Assembly (NCBI GenBank): GCA_025359355.1
Contig: JANYGR010000135.1
Coordinates: forward strand, 1-7,235
Length of the DNA: 7,235 nt
Reading direction: 5' to 3'
Source: Bacteroidota bacterium
Lineage (GTDB): Bacteria; Bacteroidota; Bacteroidia; B-17B0; Aurantibacillaceae
Both the position numbers and the translations under genes were made by a program. The notes beneath the pieces are model-generated. The model saw only the letters and a list, made by a program, of their open reading frames with translations, was not told the origin of the DNA and searched no databases. Of this stretch, positions 1 through 5,864 are shown piece by piece (position 1 is the first letter of the stretch; each line of letters opens with the position of its first letter).

Positions 1-1178
1 TTTTGATGGGACTTGGCTTAATATCGATTATTTGTATGTTTATCTGTGATGTTGCTCCTGAAGGAGACCATCATTATCAACATACAAGAGCATGGGCAAA
101 TATTTTTGCTGGCTCTTTCTTTTTCATGGCTATTGCATTAGGTGCTGCATTCTTTTTAGGATTACAGTATGCTGCTGAATCAGGCTGGTCAACTTCAGTA
201 AAACGTATTATTGAAGCGGTTACTTGGTATTTACCTTGGGGATTATCGTTTTTGATGTTAGTGTTTATTTTAGGTCAATTACACATGCATAACATTTATC
301 CATGGATGACTGAAGGTATTGCTGATACAGCTTCTCCTAATTACGACGCTGTGATTGCTGGTAAAATAGGATATTTCGGAGCATTTTGGTGGATTCGTAC
401 TATTTTATATATGGTTGCTTGGGTTTTCTTTACTTGGAAATTACGTAAGAACTCTTTAGATGCAGATTCTTTAGGGCATGAAGAAGCAAAAGGATTTCAC
501 TGGAAAAACATAAAATTATCAGCTTGGTTTATGGTAGTGTTTGCTGTATCTTCTTCTACTTCTGCTTGGGATTGGTTAATGAGTATTGATACTCACTGGT
601 TCTCAACAATGATGGGTTGGTACGTGTTTTCTGGTATGTGGGTTAGTGCCATGATCACAATTACCATTTTAGTAGTTTGGTTAAAAAAATTAGGTTATTT
701 AGAATTTGTTACTGAAAGTACCGTTCATGATTTAGGAAAATGGATGTTTGCTATTTCATTTTTATGGACGTATTTATACTTCTCTCAATTCATGTTAATT
801 TGGTATGCTGATATTCCAGAAGAGGTTACTTATTTCCACACACGTTGGGAATCATATAAAGCTTTAATGTGGACCGTATTATTTGTAAACTTTGCTTTCC
901 CTATGATTATGTTGATGAGCCGTGACTCTAAGCGTAACTTCTTCTTCCTAATATTTGTTGGAACAATTATTTTTGTTGGACATTATTTAGATATGATAAT
1001 GATTGTTATGCCAGGAACTGTTGGTCACAATTGGACAGGTTTAAGCTGGATGGAATTAGGAAACTTCTTATTCTTTTTAGGATTATTTATATATGTAGTT
1101 TTAAATAACTTATCAAAACGTCCATTAAGGGTTAAAAATCACCCATTCATTGACGAAAGTATGCACCACTCTTACTAA
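1..1178 (+). CDS. actF: Alternative complex III subunit ActF (quinol:cytochrome c oxidoreductase, quinone-binding subunit 2), 5'-truncated by the window edge
   Basis: Integral membrane subunit of ACIII, which oxidises menaquinol and passes electrons to a c-type cytochrome in place of the bc1 complex. The open frame reaches the left edge. An ATG at 6 exists, but it would leave only a very short first hydrophobic stretch (about residues 2-15), so the true start probably lies upstream. Counting from the TTG codon at 3, 391 residues are visible. About nine further hydrophobic segments lie near 34-56, 74-94, 128-146, 171-193, 205-227, 245-268, 288-306, 312-336 and 351-369, the many-helix pattern of the NrfD-like ActC/ActF fold. 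Recognisable family stretches are AWDWLMSIDTHWFST (188-202), FSQFMLIWYADIPEE (260-274) and the His/Asp-bearing VGHYLD (325-330) before MPGTVG. The C-terminus, with PFIDESMHHSY, matches the family's usual ending. Stop is TAA, and coxB follows after 43 nt, consistent with one operon. The alternative is ActC, a paralogue; placement directly before coxB favours ActF. Confidence 0.9.
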   Translation, partial: LMGLGLISIICMFICDVAPEGDHHYQHTRAWANIFAGSFFFMAIALGAAFFLGLQYAAESGWSTSVKRIIEAVTWYLPWGLSFLMLVFILGQLHMHNIYPWMTEGIADTASPNYDAVIAGKIGYFGAFWWIRTILYMVAWVFFTWKLRKNSLDADSLGHEEAKGFHWKNIKLSAWFMVVFAVSSSTSAWDWLMSIDTHWFSTMMGWYVFSGMWVSAMITITILVVWLKKLGYLEFVTESTVHDLGKWMFAISFLWTYLYFSQFMLIWYADIPEEVTYFHTRWESYKALMWTVLFVNFAFPMIMLMSRDSKRNFFFLIFVGTIIFVGHYLDMIMIVMPGTVGHNWTGLSWMELGNFLFFLGLFIYVVLNNLSKRPLRVKNHPFIDESMHHSY

Positions 1179-1221
1179 TACTAATTTAAAAGAAAACATT
1201 AACTTAATAGAACTATAGAAT

Positions 1222-2256
1222 ATGAAATTATTAATTTTTTTCGGACTTGTACTTTTAATCATTGCTGTGCATCAATTGATGCGTGTTATTGAGCTGTCGA
1301 GAGAGTTTAAAAAAACTAAAGAGTGGCAGGTGTCTGATAGCGATAATGCTTTTAATGGAAAGTTAATGCTTACTGTAGGGGTTTTATTTCTCGGACTTTT
1401 ATTATGGCAAATTGATCGTTGGCAAGATAATTCTTTGCCATCGGCAGCATCAGTACATGGTTTAAAAATAGATTCATTATGGAACATTAATATGTGGATA
1501 ATCACAATCGCATCCATTCTTACAAATGGTGTGCTTTTTTATTTTGCTTACAGATACTCTGGCAGAAAAGCAAATAAAGCAACTTTTATAGCTCATGATA
1601 ATCGTTTAGAAATGGCTTGGACAATAGTTCCTGCAGTAGTTTTAGCAGGTATTATTATTTTTGGATTAAAATACTGGAATGAAATTACAGATAGATCATC
1701 AGACCCGAATAAAATCACGATTGAATTATATGCAAAACAATTTGATTGGACTGCTCGTTATGCTGGAAAAGATAAAGTATTAGGACAAACAGATTACCGT
1801 CAAATTAGCGGTTCTAATGATGTAGGTATGGACACATTAGATGCAGCGGGTAATGATGATGTTATTATCAAAAATGAATTTCATATACCAAAAAACAGAG
1901 AGATTGAATTTAAGATGCGTTCCCGTGACGTAATTCACTCTGCTTATATGCCTCATTTTAGAGCGCAAATGAATTGTGTACCAGGTATGGTAACAGAATT
2001 TAGATTTACACCAAACAAAACAACTGCAGAAATGCGTAAAGATCCTTATGTTATTCAATTAATGGCAGGCATCAACGAAGCTCGTAAATTACAAAACAAA
2101 GAAGCTGTAGAGTTTGATTACATCTTACTTTGTAATAAAATATGTGGTTCATCACATTTTAACATGCAAATGACAATTATTGTAGATACAGAAAAAGATT
2201 ACAATGATTGGATTGCAAAACAAAAAGCGGTGAAAACATTAGCAGCTAAATTATAA
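1222..2256 (+). CDS. coxB: Cytochrome c oxidase subunit II (CuA subunit)
   Basis: Accepts electrons from cytochrome c, or directly from ACIII, at the binuclear CuA centre and passes them to heme a in CoxA; the CuA domain faces the periplasm. The protein has 344 residues. Two hydrophobic segments at about 2-19 and 47-63 precede the two helices usual for the family (about 88-110 and 131-150). The cupredoxin domain spans about 163-323. CuA ligands are visible: H239 in DVIHS, then C304, C308, H312 and M315 in LLCNKICGSSHFNM. Departures from bovine/Paracoccus subunit II: F174 stands where the electron-entry Trp (bovine W104) lies, K306 replaces the Mg-site Glu (bovine E198), and about 30 extra residues (about 263-296) separate H239 from C304. 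I believe these are common in Bacteroidota homologues. No heme c motif (CxxCH) is present, so this is not a caa3-type subunit. The ATG has an A-rich upstream region and no Shine-Dalgarno, normal for this phylum. coxA follows after 49 nt. Confidence 0.97.
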   Translation: MKLLIFFGLVLLIIAVHQLMRVIELSREFKKTKEWQVSDSDNAFNGKLMLTVGVLFLGLLLWQIDRWQDNSLPSAASVHGLKIDSLWNINMWIITIASILTNGVLFYFAYRYSGRKANKATFIAHDNRLEMAWTIVPAVVLAGIIIFGLKYWNEITDRSSDPNKITIELYAKQFDWTARYAGKDKVLGQTDYRQISGSNDVGMDTLDAAGNDDVIIKNEFHIPKNREIEFKMRSRDVIHSAYMPHFRAQMNCVPGMVTEFRFTPNKTTAEMRKDPYVIQLMAGINEARKLQNKEAVEFDYILLCNKICGSSHFNMQMTIIVDTEKDYNDWIAKQKAVKTLAAKL

Positions 2257-2305
2257 TTAGATTTTATATAAAAACATTGTTGGACTAAAATTAAAGCAAT
2301 AAAAA

Positions 2306-4126
2306 ATGGCAAACGCACATTCAGAAAATATTACAGAACACGCAGGACATCACGATCACGTTCATGATCATGAAGAACATCATGAAAGCTTAGTGAGTAA
2401 ATACGTATTTAGTATGGATCACAAGATGATTTCTCGTCAGTTTTTAATAACGGCTATTATTATGGCTGTTATAGCAATGACGATGTCTATTATCTTCCGT
2501 ATGCAATTGGCTTGGCCAGGAGAAAAGTTCGGATTTATCAATGCGATGTTAGGTGATAAATGGGGTAAAGACGGTATTCTTGATCCAAACATGTACTTAG
2601 GTTTAGTGACGATACATGGTACCATTATGGTATTCTTTGTATTAACGGGAGGATTAAGCGGAACGTTTGCTAACTTGTTAATACCATACCAAGTTGGAGC
2701 ACGTGATATGGCTTCTGGTTTTTTAAATATGTTATCATACTGGTTCTTCTTTTTATCTAGTGTGATCATGTTATCTTCTTTATTTATTGACGATGGCCCT
2801 GCATCTGGTGGTTGGACAATTTACCCTCCATTATCTGCGTTGCCTGAAGCAATGTCTGGATCTAAGTTAGGTATGACCTTATGGTTAATTTCAATGACTT
2901 TATTTGTTGTTTCTTCTTTATTAGGAGGTATTAATTATATTGTTACCATTTTAAATTTACGCACCAAAGGAATGAAAATGACTCGTATGCCACTTACTGT
3001 GTGGGCAATGTTAATTACGGCAATTTTAGGTGTATTATCTTTCCCAGTATTAGTTTCTTGTGTTGTATTATTAATTTGCGATAGAAGTTTAGGAACAAGT
3101 TTCTATTTATCTGATATATATATTGGTGGTCGTCCTTTAGATAACGTAGGAGGTAGCCCAGTTTTATTTGAGCATTTATTCTGGTTCTTAGGTCACCCTG
3201 AAGTATATATTGTATTATTGCCAGCTTTAGGTATTTCTTCTGAAGTAATTTCTACGAACTCACGTAAACCAATCTTCGGATATCGTGCGATGATTGGTTC
3301 TATGTTAGCAATTGGTTTCTTATCGTTTATAGTTTGGGGCCACCACATGTTCTTAACAGGTATGAATCCGTTCTTAGGATCTGTATTCGTATTTACAACT
3401 TTATTAATTGCGATTCCATCTGCGGTAAAAGCGTTTAACTACATTACTACTTTATGGAAAGGAAATATCCAATATACACCAGCAATGTTGTTTTCTATTG
3501 GTTTAGTTTCTTCTTTCGTAACGGGTGGTGTAACAGGTATTATCTTAGCAGATTCTACATTAGATATTAACGTACACGATACATACTTTGTAGTAGCTCA
3601 CTTTCATATTGTAATGGGATTATCTGCCATCTTTGGTATGTTTGCTGGTGTTTATCACTGGTTCCCTAAAATGTTCTTACGTATGATGAACAAAAAATTA
3701 GGTTATTTGCATTTCTGGTTAACATTTGTTTGCGCTTATGGGGTATTCTTCCCAATGCACTTCTTAGGATTAGCAGGTGTACCTCGTCGTTATTATACAA
3801 ATTCAAATTTCCCAATGTTCGACAACTTAGTTGACATTAACGAAATTGTAACTGTATTTGCAATATTAGGAGCCTTAGCTCAAGTAGTATTCTTATTCAA
3901 CTTCTTCTACAGTATTTTCAGAGGAGAGAAAGCGCCTCAAAACCCTTGGAATTCAAACACATTAGAATGGACAACTCCAATGGCAAATATTCATGGAAAC
4001 TGGCCAGGACCATTGCCTGTTGTTCATCGTTGGGCTTATGATTATAGTAAGCCAGGCGCTGAGAGAGACTTTATACCTCAAACAGTGCCTTTAGCTGATG
4101 GAGAGCATGATGGCGGAGGACACTAA
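2306..4126 (+). CDS. coxA: Cytochrome c oxidase subunit I (aa3-type, family A)
   Basis: Catalytic heme-copper subunit that reduces O2 to water and pumps protons across the inner membrane. It has 606 residues and the twelve helices expected, at about 43-64, 98-125, 140-160, 188-213, 230-258, 288-312, 325-349, 356-378, 392-415, 430-452, 468-490 and 513-537. Metal ligands map well: low-spin heme a to H104 and H434, heme a3 to H432, and CuB to H297, H346 and H347. Y301 in GHPEVY is the cross-linked Tyr. E299 in the same motif, D134 (in GARDMA) and N141 outline a D-channel, and K375 a K-channel, which places it in family A1. H424-D425 supply the Mg-site pair and R494-R495 the heme-propionate pair. 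Odd points are a His-rich N-terminus (nine His within residues 5-26) and a short HDGGGH tail. No Shine-Dalgarno is present; the ATG follows an A-run. A terminator lies 19 nt after the stop, so no subunit III gene is co-transcribed downstream. Confidence 0.98.
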   Translation: MANAHSENITEHAGHHDHVHDHEEHHESLVSKYVFSMDHKMISRQFLITAIIMAVIAMTMSIIFRMQLAWPGEKFGFINAMLGDKWGKDGILDPNMYLGLVTIHGTIMVFFVLTGGLSGTFANLLIPYQVGARDMASGFLNMLSYWFFFLSSVIMLSSLFIDDGPASGGWTIYPPLSALPEAMSGSKLGMTLWLISMTLFVVSSLLGGINYIVTILNLRTKGMKMTRMPLTVWAMLITAILGVLSFPVLVSCVVLLICDRSLGTSFYLSDIYIGGRPLDNVGGSPVLFEHLFWFLGHPEVYIVLLPALGISSEVISTNSRKPIFGYRAMIGSMLAIGFLSFIVWGHHMFLTGMNPFLGSVFVFTTLLIAIPSAVKAFNYITTLWKGNIQYTPAMLFSIGLVSSFVTGGVTGIILADSTLDINVHDTYFVVAHFHIVMGLSAIFGMFAGVYHWFPKMFLRMMNKKLGYLHFWLTFVCAYGVFFPMHFLGLAGVPRRYYTNSNFPMFDNLVDINEIVTVFAILGALAQVVFLFNFFYSIFRGEKAPQNPWNSNTLEWTTPMANIHGNWPGPLPVVHRWAYDYSKPGAERDFIPQTVPLADGEHDGGGH

Positions 4127-4145
4127 GCTGTATTAATAATATTTT

Positions 4146-4179
4146 AAAAGTCGTTTGTTTCAATACAAACGACTTTTTT
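4146..4179 (+). terminator. Rho-independent terminator of the act-cox operon
   Basis: A perfect 13-bp stem (4146-4158 with 4165-4177) closes a 6-nt loop, ttcaat, and the right arm runs into six Ts (4174-4179). It begins 19 nt after the coxA stop. The left arm starts with four As, so weak function in the opposite direction is possible, but dnaN transcription meets its own terminator first. Confidence 0.93.
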
Positions 4180-4219
4180 GTTTTAAAATAGGCTAATGTC
4201 AGGCAATGAGTTTAAATGT

Positions 4220-4256
4220 AGAACTTACTCTTCGACTTCGCTCAGAGTGACGTTCT
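4220..4256. repeat. REP-like hairpin, copy 1 of the gacttcgctcag element
   Basis: Nested dyads are visible: agaac (4220-4224) pairs with gttct (4252-4256), and actct (4227-4231) pairs with agagt (4244-4248). A short cga/tcg pair (4233-4235 with 4238-4240) sits inside the loop. The core gacttcgctcag (4234-4245) recurs exactly at 4278-4289. From memory, sequences close to cttcgacttcgctcag are frequent dispersed intergenic repeats in Bacteroidota genomes; that cannot be tested from one window. Confidence 0.65.
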
Positions 4257-4270
4257 GCCTGTCAGCTCGA

Positions 4271-4291
4271 ACACTTTGACTTCGCTCAGTA
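4271..4291. repeat. Degraded copy 2 of the gacttcgctcag element
   Basis: The 12-nt core at 4278-4289 is identical to copy 1 (4234-4245), 44 bp away in the same orientation. The flanking stem is reduced to act (4273-4275) with agt (4288-4290), and the inner cga has become tga, so this copy looks like a decayed or partial relative of copy 1. Confidence 0.55.
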
Positions 4292-4358
4292 TAAACATAC
4301 TTGAAAACAAATTATTACATCTTCATGCATATTATGTGACTCGATGAGACAATGTTCC

Positions 4359-4414
4359 GTCACCTTGAACTTGCTTCAAGGTCTCATGAGATGCTGAAAC
4401 AAGTTCAGCATGAC
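4359..4414. repeat. 56-bp double-hairpin palindromic repeat
   Basis: Two hairpins flank a perfect 8-nt palindrome, ctcatgag (4383-4390). The left hairpin pairs accttgaa (4362-4369) with ttcaaggt (4375-4382) around loop cttgc. The right one pairs atgctgaa (4391-4398) with ttcagcat (4404-4411) around loop acaag. The outer gtc (4359-4361) also pairs with gac (4412-4414), so the whole unit is an imperfect palindrome able to fold as one long cruciform or as two stem-loops. The loops contain complementary cttg and caag. From memory, closely similar elements reading tgctgaacttgtttcagca are dispersed in many Bacteroidota genomes. No T-run follows, so it is unlikely to be a terminator. Confidence 0.75.
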
Positions 4415-4450
4415 TTCGACATTTCACTCATTCTCTTATCGAAATGTGAA
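4415..4450. repeat. Imperfect inverted repeat next to the double hairpin
   Basis: ttc (4415-4417) and acatttc (4419-4425), with a bulged g at 4418, pair with gaaatgt (4441-4447) and gaa (4448-4450), leaving a 15-nt loop. It abuts the 56-bp element directly and may be part of the same insertion or an unrelated AT-rich dyad. Confidence 0.4.
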
Positions 4451-4509
4451 TTGGACTATTTGTTTTTTATAACACACATAACCCAGTAAGCTAATCAACG
4501 TATACAAAC

Positions 4510-4536
4510 AAAAAAGACGCCCATAAGAGCGTCTTT
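4510..4536 (-). terminator. Rho-independent terminator of dnaN
   Basis: Read on the minus strand, an 8-bp stem (gaps-free pairing of 4529-4536 with 4513-4520) encloses an 8-nt loop (4521-4528) and ends in six Ts (4515-4510). It lies 22 nt beyond the dnaN stop, in the correct orientation for that gene. Confidence 0.88.
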
Positions 4537-4558
4537 CATAGTATATAAACGATGTTTA

Positions 4559-5680
4559 TTAGTTGTTAAGCATTACTGGCATTACCAACATTAATACGTC
4601 TTCAGCTGGATTTGCTTTTTGTGTTGGAACAATAATACCTGCGCGGTTTGGAGCACTCATTTCGATAGTGATTTCGTCGCTTTCTAAATTACTAAGCATT
4701 TCTAAAACAAACTTCGAGTTGAATCCTATTTCCATGTCTTCTCCAATGTAAGTACACATTAATGTTTCGTGCCCTTCGTTCGCAAAGTCTAAATCTTCAG
4801 CAGAAATCGTTAATTGGCTTCCTGTAATCTTTAAACGAATTTGATGCGTTGCTTTGTTAGCAAATACGCTTACTCGGCGAATAGCACCTAAAAAGGAGGT
4901 TCTATCAACCGTTAGTTTATTAGGATTTTGTTTAGGGATTACGGCTTCGTAATTAGGATATTTCCCATCAATTAAACGACATACTAAGTTAATATTTCCG
5001 AAACTGAAGTAAGCATTTGTTTTATTGAACTCTACTTTTACGGCATCGTCAATACCAGCCAATAATGTTTTTAATACATTCAATGGTTTTTTAGGCATAA
5101 TGAAAGCCGCAGAAGCCCCTGCCTTAGCGTCATTACGCGTATAGCGAACAAGCTTATGCGCATCTGTTGCAACAAAAATAGAATTTTCTTCGTTGAACTG
5201 ACAAAACACACCGCTCATTACAGGGCGTAAATCATCGTTACCAGTAGCAAAAATAGTTTTGTTAATTGCGTTAGCTAACACATCACTTTTAATGATTACG
5301 GAAGAAGCCGATTCTACTTTAGGTAATTTTGGATACTCATCACCATTGTGGCCAGTTAAGGTATAATCACCAGTTTCTGTTTTTAATTTGGCACTGTATT
5401 TTTTATTATCAATGATAAAAGAAATGGGTTGCTCTGGTAAATTACTTAAAGCTTCTAATAATGTTTTAGCTGGTATAGCAATGTTGCCGCTTTCTGATGC
5501 TTCTACCTTAATGCTAGTGGTAATGGTTGTTTCCATGTCGCTAGCAAACAACGTTAGTGTACCGTTATTTAATTCGAATAGAAAACAATCTAAAATAGGA
5601 ATAGTATTACTAGAGTTTAAAACTCCGCTAATTGATTTTAAATGTTTTAGTAAAGTAGATGATGATACAACAAAGTTCAT
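4559..5680 (-). CDS. dnaN: DNA polymerase III subunit beta (sliding clamp)
   Basis: Forms the homodimeric ring that encircles DNA and tethers the replicative polymerase and other clamp-binding proteins. The 373 residues match the usual bacterial length (E. coli 366) and cover the three clamp domains, roughly 1-120, 125-248 and 252-373. Family landmarks are the N-terminal LLKHLKSISGVL (10-21), ATDAHKLVRY (171-180, like E. coli ATDGHRLA), CRLIDGKYPNYEAVIP (234-249) and the C-terminal LMLVMPVML (363-371), which forms part of the hydrophobic pocket that binds clamp-interaction peptides. It starts at ATG (minus strand) without a Shine-Dalgarno. It ends in Asn-Asn and TAA, followed by its own terminator. 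It is transcribed convergently with coxA and divergently from the methyltransferase gene. It is not next to dnaA or recF in this window, so the classical dnaA-dnaN-recF cluster is absent here, at least on the visible sides. No sign of damage or transfer. Confidence 0.98.
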   Translation of the reverse strand: MNFVVSSSTLLKHLKSISGVLNSSNTIPILDCFLFELNNGTLTLFASDMETTITTSIKVEASESGNIAIPAKTLLEALSNLPEQPISFIIDNKKYSAKLKTETGDYTLTGHNGDEYPKLPKVESASSVIIKSDVLANAINKTIFATGNDDLRPVMSGVFCQFNEENSIFVATDAHKLVRYTRNDAKAGASAAFIMPKKPLNVLKTLLAGIDDAVKVEFNKTNAYFSFGNINLVCRLIDGKYPNYEAVIPKQNPNKLTVDRTSFLGAIRRVSVFANKATHQIRLKITGSQLTISAEDLDFANEGHETLMCTYIGEDMEIGFNSKFVLEMLSNLESDEITIEMSAPNRAGIIVPTQKANPAEDVLMLVMPVMLNN

Positions 5681-5757
5681 AGTGATATATTTAAGTTTTA
5701 AATTTACAGATATGATAAGAGTTAATGCTAGGTTTATCGTTGTACTTATAAACTATT

Positions 5758-5781
5758 TTTTAACAAAGAGTTTCGTTAAAA
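5758..5781. repeat. AT-rich inverted repeat in the dnaN leader / divergent intergenic region
   Basis: ttttaac (5758-5764) is the exact reverse complement of gttaaaa (5775-5781), separated by 10 nt in which aaa and ttt can add three more pairs around gag. It lies 78-101 nt upstream of the dnaN start. It might be an operator-like dyad or simply AT-rich chance. It does not match the DnaA box TTATCCACA. Confidence 0.35.
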
Positions 5782-5852
5782 TCTGAATCGTTAATCAGTT
5801 AAATATCCAAACTATAATTAGTTTTTAATGCATATTTAAGCAATAGAAACAG

Positions 5853-5860
5853 TAACTTTG
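5853..5860 (+). promoter_or_regulatory. Candidate Bacteroidota -7 promoter element (TAnnTTTG) for the methyltransferase gene
   Basis: taactttg matches the phylum's sigma-ABfA-type -7 consensus TAnnTTTG at all six defined positions. Its final g lies 4 nt before the start codon, so initiation at the usual distance would give a leader of about 0-2 nt. A clear -33 TTG at 19-21 nt upstream is not present (the region is T-rich, around 5821-5830), which lowers confidence. The element's TAA is also the in-frame stop just before the gene, confirming no upstream extension of the reading frame. Confidence 0.5.
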
Positions 5861-5864
5861 CCGC

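Larger units (their letters stand above)
4180..4509. other. Non-coding repeat-bearing region between the convergent coxA and dnaN
   Basis: This is about 330 nt between the terminators of two convergent transcripts. I see no credible gene. The longest ATG frame I followed (4196-4279, 27 codons) runs through a repeat and has no family resemblance. The stretch instead holds several short dyads: a hairpin at 4220-4256, a second copy of its 12-nt core at 4278-4289, the 56-bp double hairpin at 4359-4414, and a looser hairpin at 4415-4450. Such a site, outside any promoter or coding sequence, is typical for accumulation of REP-like intergenic repeats. Confidence 0.8.

Noticed and set aside
2437..2769. 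110-codon minus-strand frame inside coxA
   Set aside because: Fully antisense to strongly conserved oxidase sequence; its translation resembles no family.
4196..4279. 27-codon ATG frame in the coxA-dnaN gap
   Set aside because: It runs through the REP-like repeat and shows no ribosome or family signal.
4321..4345. attatgtgac as a DnaA box near dnaN
   Set aside because: It does not match TTATCCACA closely enough and stands alone; no origin-like cluster is present.
4220..4450. CRISPR array
   Set aside because: The repeats are few, of different types, irregularly spaced and self-complementary, with no cas genes nearby.
5388..5786. 132-codon open frame on the plus strand opposite the dnaN 5' end
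   Set aside because: It lies mostly antisense to dnaN, has no recognisable motif and no upstream signal; it is a by-product of dnaN codon use.
5808..5816. Possible minus-strand promoter tatagtttg for dnaN
   Set aside because: It has a 3-nt instead of 2-nt spacer in TAnnTTTG, and the nearest upstream TTG is 24 nt away; too weak to annotate. A second candidate, taaattta at 5699-5706, lacks the final G and a -33 element.
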